Below are positions 57,011-64,000 of a stretch of 64,000 bases of DNA, piece after piece. Under the pieces are notes generated by a model that saw only the letters and a program-made list of their open reading frames with translations, had not been told where the DNA came from and did no database searches. Position 1 is the first letter of the stretch. Each line of letters begins with the position of its first letter. A program made the translations under genes and the position numbers. The stretch spans positions 62,001 through 126,000 of the forward strand of contig JBBPTG010000061.1 in NCBI GenBank assembly GCA_038093975.1. Reading direction: 5' to 3'. Source of the DNA: Chalciporus piperatus (lineage: Eukaryota; Basidiomycota; Agaricomycetes; Boletales; Boletaceae).

Positions 57011-60000
57011 TGTATTCATATCCCTGCGCCGGACGCTACTTATTCAACTGTTTTGTCTGTTTCTACACCTCGCTCACATGTAATCAACTCCATTCCCTCC
57101 ACTTCAGTTCTTCCGCTCGAGCTGGATCGAGATCTGTTTATGATCTCTACGTTCCCTCGCTAACTCCGAGCTCGCCAATTTCGTCTGCTGCTGTCGAAAA
57201 CATTTTTACCTTGACGCCAAACCTTCAAGCTTCAAGCTTTCGGGACTCATCGGGCATCTAATCAGAGCAAAGCACGCTGACTAAGCAGATGTCATAGATC
57301 TGTACAGCCTAGAAAGGCAACCTGCCAATCGTCGTGGTTTATTGCAATCTTGCGGCCTGGACATCGTGAAGACAGCACTTCATCGTCACCGGAGTCTACC
57401 TGTGCGGCCCTTTGCCTTGATGCACGACATGCCTCGTCAAGAGTCGATACGCCAAGTGCTATGGAACCGCGAGGTTGGGTATGCATGGCTCTGGGAAGTT
57501 TCTTTCCCTTGAGCCTGTCGTATGTAGCACTCATGAATAATCACAGTTTGGCTATTACCGAAGAATAGGAATGACTGTCTTCCTAGGGCTGCCTAGGGGA
57601 GAATAGCTATCACCATTTTGCTCCACTGCTCACTGTCAGTGGTCGAATCGTGTCAACCTGGCTTGGTTGTAGACCCGCGGAATGTGGCGAGCCACCCCCT
57701 CGGGTAATATTCCACGGGTGGTAAAAGAAGTGCATAACGAGCAGCAGGGTGCGGATCGTCCCCTATCCTACTTGCCCTATCAAACTGAATTTGATTTCAG
57801 CAGCCCTCAACCCACTACACCGTTGGACCGGTCACCTCCCTGAGATCATAAGCAACGCATCCATTTCCTTTGATTGCACACCAAATTTCCGATCGGCAAT
57901 GGTCAATACATTCGAGGGGCTGGATCTTGCAGCACTGTTCTTAAGGGCTCCATTCTATCCACGGCGAACGTTCCCCGAGTCGGCCAATTTTGCAAACTCC
58001 GTGAATTTTGATGTGGTTCTGCCCCGGTGTTGATGCAGATTCTGTGAATGCACAGAAGACGACTTGCTTCTCAGCGCCCCGGCAAACGTCTAAGTTCAGG
58101 GATAAACCGTGCATCTCAGACTACGCAGACCCACCCATCTAGGCTCCCTTCTCCGAGATTTGGGAGGCAGTGCAAGAACGACGCCTTTCTGTAGACTTGA
58201 ACACAAGCCTTCCCGAGGATGCCTACGGATATCTACCATCAAGATACCTACTGACTTGCTAGGTTCTTTCGTTCAACATCTCTTCGTCCGCACCAGCTCT
58301 TGACGCCACTCTTCCAGTACTTGGCCCCGCTCATAGTCCAAATGTAAGCCTGATACAATCTGCATTCTTGTTGAGGGTTCTCCTGACCTGGTGCTGTACA
58401 GATCGCGGCAACGATCGCGGTTTACGATCAGTGATGACTTGAATGCTGTTAGCGGCATTCTGACAGCCAGCTCGGGCAGTGACTGGGTGGGAACGGGGGG
58501 GGAGGAAAAGGCAAGGTAAATGCCGCGCCTTCCTACACCCTCCTAAGAATGCATGCGACATGAAACGAAATGGCATGTCCCCCGTGCTATAGCTGTCGTC
58601 CCCCCTGCGCTGATCCCATCCTGATCTGTTCAGCTTGTCACACGAGTCAAATGGCTTGTAGGGCCATACCATCTCAGCCATGTCCTTTTGTGTATTTTGT
58701 TTGTATTCTAGCTATGGAATTACCTTGTGTTCATTTCCGATCTGGGGGGACGATAATACTTGGCAGCTGACCGGACGCGCCCAAACCCAATTGGTTGGAT
58801 GATCCAAGTGAAATATTTCCGCTGGATGACATCAGTGCGAAGAAGGACCGAGCTAAGATATCTTAGTCTAGCTCGTGCTAGCTGCGGTTCTCAAATGATC
58901 AAGAAAAAAGGTCCGATGACGATGTTATTCGAGGGCACATAAACTGTGTCCAACAGGTTATGAGCCCTGAATATCATACACCACCGGGATGGCTAGATCT
59001 GGGTGATCGATGGGCATAGGGGCCAAATCGATCTCGCCGTCTCAGATGCGCAAAGCCGCTGAGCCACATGACACATTTTGATGGACAAGAGGTACTACGT
59101 GAATGCACATTATCAGCCATGGGACAACCCCATGTGATGCCAACGTCCGCGGCCACCCACCAAAACACGTTTTTCATCCAATCTCATAACGAGCCCACCC
59201 CAAAATACAATAAGGTCCCAGATGAAGATCAACGAAATGGTACATTAATATTGCTTGATCCGACGGCAAGGAAGGGGGGCTGATCAAGGGGCGTGCTCGG
59301 GGCAGGAGGCTGAACGTTGAACAGTGGCGAAGACTCACCACATCTCATGTATATCCACACAGTTCCTCATTTCCTTAACCGAAACGCCCCACCAACTCCA
59401 TTCGAATTTCCCAGTGGGACAGGGACGCAAGATTCGACCGATCGAAGCGGAATGGACGTGCATGCCCCAGCAACGCGGAAAAGCGGTGATGAAAGTGTTC
59501 CGCGATCCCATCTAGTATGTGAGTCAAAGGCGTTGGGGAAGAATGCCGATGGCCTGAGGGGGAGGAAGAGTGCAGTCGTCACGATCGATTGGTCATAGCA
59601 AAGTCAGATGAAACAAGCCTTAAAGAGCAAGCGTTCAACTGCGTTCTGGTGGAATTTCGGTGAAAGGCTGATAAGAGGTTTCCATTCGGGCAGATCTGAG
59701 ATCACGCATCTCATATCGTACCTGGTGGTGGGTTCGCCGAAGGAATAGATGCGCGGAGACGCATGGAAACATGGAAACACGTCAAAAACATGAGGGGAAC
59801 GACTCGATAAGTAAAGCTCTCTGCTCACCTTGAAGTTGGATTTAGTATCGCGTGCCGAGACAGCTATAACAAAGTACAGTGGGCACGTTCTCCCGCCCTA
59901 ATCTTGGCGCGTAAAACATCGAATCTTGCAGGAATTTCAATTCATCCACAGCAGAATGCATTGCGACCGATCAAGAGGGGAATGAGCTGATGATTGGAGA

Positions 60001-60904
60001 CAGGTTGGCGACTCTTTAAGTGCGATGTCGGATGACCTTCTCCCCTCCCGTTCAATGGGCGACGGATGGTTTTGATGTCGTCAAGATCGATAAGCCGATA
60101 GACGCGCTCGCTTTAACTCATACCAAACCATGAGAAAGCGGTTTATCTAGATAAACAACTCAGTCTCCGAGAAGCAGGCATCATTTTGACACGGTTAACG
60201 AAACATTTTCATGAAGCTTCAGCGCTTCAGCGGCTCCAGTCAGGGAACAACTGTCAACGAGCGTGTTCTGTGAAAAGTACATGTCGGTCAGCGATCAGCG
60301 AATCAATCTAGAATTGTGGGGATGGCTGCTGCGCCGCCATGCCCACCATTTTCTCCGATACCAATGACACGGGACCGAGACAAAGGGAGCGAGGTGACTG
60401 GTCAATCGATGAAACATGCCACACGCAGCTCCTCGAGTCTGGAGACACGTTCGAGGCTGTCATTCGTAACAGAATGTACCCCTGCGTCAATCCATGAAGG
60501 CATAGCCTCGGCCCCAGAAAGGAAGAGATCAAGAATGCAACCCCGCAGTTAGAGGGGGAGATGCTGGGTCGATCCGATCCCGAAGCACTGGTGCAGTGCT
60601 ACCGGATGCTGTATACCACCAATGGTGATGCAGCACCGAACGTGTGGGTTAACACTAGAAGTAGAAGCGAGGATTCGCATCCCGACACCCTGTAACGACA
60701 GCAGCTCTGAACACGTGTGATTAGACCAAGCCAACGTGTGAAAGCTTACAAGTAGGGTTTCTCAGGGGGACTTCCTTGATTCTCTCAATTGATTCGCTTT
60801 GGCATGTGCATGTGAAGTATGGTCTACCGAGGAGGATGCTCTTAATGTGAAAACACGGGCGAAGCGAGTTTGTTGAGCTCTATTGATTAAAGAACACGAG
60901 CGGT
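57011..60904. other. Gene-free stretch, 3.9 kb
   Basis: The longest gene-free interval of the window. ORFs up to 116 codons occur on both strands, all without family resemblance or consistent splicing. It contains an imperfect 11-base inverted repeat (57673-57719), a 14-base piece of the dispersed repeat (57223-57236) and a G-rich tract at 58484-58502. No transposon protein remnants were recognised. Confidence 0.55.
57673..57719. repeat. Imperfect inverted repeat (hairpin)
   Basis: Arms ACCCGCGGAAT (57673-57683) and ATTCCACGGGT (57709-57719) pair at 10 of 11 positions around a 25-base loop. Confidence 0.6.
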
Positions 60905-62071
60905 TCATGAAACGGGGGAGTCCGAGTCGGAGCTTGGTCTCTTTTCCAAAATCCCATCCACAATCCCAAATTCAAGACCTTCTTGTGCTTCACAGCCGTG
61001 AGCGTGATGGAAAATATACCTATGAGTTGAGTCTTACCTGTCATGAAGTAATCCCGTTCCAACGCCTTCTCTGAAACAAAGTTCAGCAACAAGCAAACTC
61101 TAAGCGGACGGCAGCCGTACCAAAACGTTCCAACCCTGATGCCTCGCTTTCTCCTTCGTTAGCGCAATGACGCTGATATATACTTGTTAGCAATTGTCGC
61201 ACGCGAAGGATTTCCCTAGCATGGATGGCAATATCGGAAGCTTGTCCCGAAGCTCCACCTGACGGCTCTGAACGAGGAATCAATTATATGTACTAGGATG
61301 GCAACGCCCCGATCAGGTGCTTACGGTGAATCATGATGCTGGCGTTCGGAAGACAGTGACGTTTCCCTCTTTCACCTGCCAGATGGATTTAAATCGTGTT
61401 TCAAAAAGGGGTTTTCAGGCACGTACCTGCGGCGAGCAGCAAGGAACCCATGGAACACGCCTGTCCAACGCAGTAGGTATGTATGGGTGACGAAACGTAC
61501 TGGTTGTCAATGAAATGAATCATCTCCCATTTGAGAATCTTGGATCACGAGACAAACCTGCATCTATGTCATGTCAGCTTGAATCTTTCATAAGAAAGAG
61601 TGTATTCACGGTATCATATATGGCCAAACCTGCTGTCACACTTCCCCCTGGAGAGTTTATGTAGAGGTGAATTGGTTTAGAGGTTTCTTCGGCTTCAAGA
61701 AAGAGTAGCTGGGCCACAATCAACGCCGAATCTGTATCTCTGATCTAAGGACTCCGTTCAATGTTCGTACTAAGTCGTATTCAATACAATGGTTCGTGCT
61801 CACCGGGCCGTATAGCATGATAACTCGCTCACGAAGAAGGCGAGAGAATATGTCATATGATCTTTCACCACGGCCCTGAGCGTACAGGGCAACGCATGAG
61901 GTTGGGGCAAAAGTTGTCGTGTTAACTCACAGTTTGTTCAATCACTATGGGCACCAGGTTCGCTGACGGCGCGGTCCAGTGGCTGGCTAAGGGATGAAAA
62001 CGGCGACTTGTTTGCCTGGCCCAAGGAAGTACCTGCTTGCTGGCTGTTCTCCACGCTGTACCGAACATCAT
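60905..62071 (-). CDS. clpP: ClpP protease subunit, mitochondrial
   Basis: Serine protease subunit of the mitochondrial ClpXP system. The start [20 protein letters not shown] is an Arg-rich presequence. Exons then give [140 protein letters not shown] and a Ser-rich tail ending DSPVS at 60905. The triad is visible: Ser in ACSMGS, His in IMIHQP and Asp in FGIVD. Length and motifs indicate an active enzyme. The gene shares a 256-base divergent promoter with the BRL1-like gene. Confidence 0.94.
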
Positions 62072-62327
62072 AAGGCGCGCTTTTTGGGCTACCTGGTGGG
62101 TGTGGGTGGTGGTCGGGCAGTCGTCGCTGTAATGAAGATGCTTATTGGCCACGTGATCTGTTTACACTTGAAAGTTTGTGGCGCGCTCTCGCTCTGTTCG
62201 ACTACACGCAGGACAACGCGGCCAGCCGCCGGAATATACGCGTACTAGGTAGTATGTCAAGCGCCTTTTAACGTCGCGAGCTTACAGGAACGGTGGATTT
62301 CTAGGTTCTGTGCTGACACTGAACGTG
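62072..62327. promoter_or_regulatory. Divergent promoter clpP / BRL1-like
   Basis: 256 bases between divergent start codons. It includes a CCACGTGATC box near 62150 (CACGTG E-box core), a common fungal promoter element. Confidence 0.5.
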
Positions 62328-63736
62328 ATGGACGCGTATCGGCGGTCGAAGGAAGCACCCATGGACTGGCAATTTACGTCTCGCTCCAGCACCGGCACAA
62401 AGCCTGTCTGGGCAACCTCTGATGATGACCAAAGCATGGCTCGAAAACGTACGTCCATACGACGCTCGCCTGTCCATGTGTCTCAAACGAGGGCTTTTCA
62501 GGCCCTTTCAATGACCTAAACCCAGCACCGCCGGCCTTGCCCGCATCTTCGCTCACCCCCATGTTTGGCGAGAACCGCAATGTTCCTTTTATCTTCCAAA
62601 GTCCTCCACCCCAAACGAACCCACCCTATCCTTGGGCACCCCCACCCAACTTTTCCCCTCAAAAAGCCTTCCCTCCGCCTACTGTTCAAGAGGTTCGTGA
62701 TGTTGACATGTCTGAGTCGAGCCCCCTCAGAGCGGAGGAGAGTGAAAAGGAGAATGGTCGTGTTGTCGCTACAGGTGCATTGAGAAGAGTGTATAAGTCA
62801 CGACAGAAGCCACACGTCAAGTCTCGTTCGAATAGGAATGATGAAGATCCGGAACATACAAGCGACGATGAGAACGAAGAGGACAGGAGTCTTGCCACGC
62901 CCCTGACACAGAATACGTCAAATCACTACACCCTCAACATGCCATCAGCGCCAGCTCCTCACTCTGACACCCCATATGTATTGCTCGGGTGAGATGGTGT
63001 ATCTACTCCTGTGCCGTTGATGGATCTAACTGGGTACAGTTATCTCCAATTCTTCTTCAATCTATCGCTTGTGCTGGTCTTCCTATACTTGCTCGTGCAA
63101 TTTATTCTCACTGTTCAACGTGATGTTGAACATCGCATCTCGGAATATTCCATGGGTATGCTCTTGTATTCGCCCCTGCGGTTCAGCACCGTTCATTGAC
63201 GACAATCTCAGATATCGTACAGGAGATCGGCCTTTGCGCTGCCCAATACAAGAACAACCTATGCGAAACTAACCAAATTCCCGCGATGAGACAGCAATGC
63301 GCTGCATGGGACACTTGCATGAATCGCGATCCAACCACAGTTGGTAGAGCGCGGATTGGTGCTGAGCTCATCGCTGAAGTCGTAAATGGCTTTGTTGAGC
63401 CCATTAGCTGGAAAACGCTGGCAAGTGCCTCTGCTATTATGAACGTTCTCGTGGCACTACTAAACCCAATTGAATGCATAGATATTCTCGTTGACGTCAC
63501 TTTCCTTCCTGACGGTTTTCGTCAACACGTTGCTGTCATTATACCGCTCACGTCATCAGCCCACACACTCGCCAACTTCGTATCCTCTCGCGCCTGTACC
63601 ACCATTTCATCACCCTTATCTCCCCTTAGCCCCCGGTTCGGGGATGTATCAGAAAGGCAAGGTTAATGAATCCTCGCCGGAAGTTGCACCTCGCCGTAGG
63701 CGGTTGGAAGGCGGGCAGGCAGTTAAAGTGAAATGA
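62328..63736 (+). CDS. Brl1/Brr6 nuclear envelope protein
   Basis: Integral nuclear-envelope protein of the Brl1/Brr6 family, needed for nuclear pore assembly and membrane lipid balance. Start ATG 62328 (MDAYRRSKEAPMDWQF). The N-terminal 200 residues are Pro/Ser-rich and disordered. The core domain has a first membrane helix (LQFFFNLSLVLVFLYLLVQF), a perinuclear part with four spaced cysteines (IGLCAAQYKNNLCETNQ, RQQCAAWDTCMNRDP), VNGFVEPISWKTL and a second helix (IFSLTSLSFLTVFVNTLLSL). The second helix is read only if the intron 63421-63481, which begins with GC, is removed. The tail is Pro-rich then basic (APRRRRLEGGQAVKVK). Brl1 and Brr6 cannot be told apart by eye. Confidence 0.9.
63421..63481 (+). 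other. GC-AG intron in BRL1-like gene
   Basis: Donor CTG/GCAAGT, branch-like TACTAAAC near 63457, acceptor GCATAG, 61 bases. Removing it joins WKTL to IFSLTSLSFLTV. Reading through it gives a non-hydrophobic sequence in another frame. Confidence 0.75.
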
Positions 63737-64000
63737 CGTCCCTACTTGCACATTTAGCCACTCGGATCACAGGGATAGCCTCTAGAATCATATTAAACTA
63801 TCCTTTATCCTGAATCATGCCCCGGCCGCAGCAAGCATTAGCCACCTATGGAATTCAATAGGTACGCTATCCAATTACATTGCAAGGTAGCAATTCGCGT
63901 CGCCGGGACTTCGAATGGCGGATATTATCATGGCAGAGTGAAGGTTGATGGTCTCTCCGTGCCGCGCGGGATACTTTATAAGTACTTCAATGTCGATGAT
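63737..64000. other. 3' flank at window end
   Basis: 264 bases after the BRL1-like stop. No gene is visible. A TTTATAA motif near 63974 could be a TATA box for a gene beyond the window. Confidence 0.4.

Noticed and set aside
57011..60904. Retrotransposon or DNA transposon remnant
   Set aside because: No reverse transcriptase, integrase or transposase motif and no clear terminal repeats were recognised; left as unexplained sequence.

Overview
The window is nuclear DNA of a filamentous basidiomycete, most likely an agaricomycete (mushroom-forming) fungus. The genes are dense and cut by many 45-65 base GT-AG introns with CTRAY-like branch sites. The products (GH55 glucanase, divergent G-alpha, tandem cytochrome P450s, DUF7704, Brl1/Brr6, Ku80, CSN7) form a fungal set with mushroom-type features. 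I identified no transposase, reverse transcriptase, rRNA, tRNA or CRISPR. Gene models were spliced by hand from splice signals, reading-frame continuity and family similarity; no search was run.

Layout: a Pho85-type cyclin (0.05-2.1 kb), then a gene-free stretch, SPO22/ZIP4 (3.8-8.4) converging on UTP18 (8.6-10.6, minus), a 2.1 kb gap, a G-alpha subunit (12.7-14.4), cullin-4 (15.5-18.6) converging on MED21 (18.9-19.8, minus), and a secreted GH55 beta-1,3-glucanase with about 21 exons (20.2-23.7, minus). After a 2.7 kb gap come a conserved unknown (26.4-27.3), two tandem P450 genes (27.9-32.2) and APC11 (32.4-32.9). A PSP1-domain protein (33.4-35.7, minus) and RGP1 (36.6-39.7, minus) follow, then CSN7 (40.1-41.2), KU80 (41.8-45.1), a PEBP (45.2-46.1) and a Bud21/Utp16-like nucleolar protein (46.4-47.5). 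Next are a DUF7704 membrane protein (47.6-48.4, minus), an F-box protein (48.7-50.3, minus) head-to-head with a YvcK/CofD-like protein (50.5-52.5), an unknown membrane protein (53.1-54.1), chorismate synthase (54.3-55.8, minus), a SAP30-like protein (56.3-57.0), a 3.9 kb gene-free stretch, mitochondrial ClpP (60.9-62.1, minus) and a Brl1/Brr6 protein (62.3-63.7).

The genes are mostly housekeeping and unrelated, with no obvious cluster. Several belong to one regulatory theme: cullin-4, the signalosome subunit that helps remove NEDD8 from cullins, the APC/C RING subunit and an F-box protein. Two (UTP18 and the Bud21-like protein) act in small-subunit rRNA processing. The P450 pair is a recent-looking duplication with no core biosynthetic gene beside it.

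The most striking signal is in the splicing. Several genes need microexons to stay in frame or keep conserved sequence: 1 nt in G-alpha, 3, 11, 17, 18 and 22 nt in GH55, and 8 nt in DUF7704. Two genes (CSN7, BRL1-like) need GC-AG introns whose donors both read GCAAGTGC.
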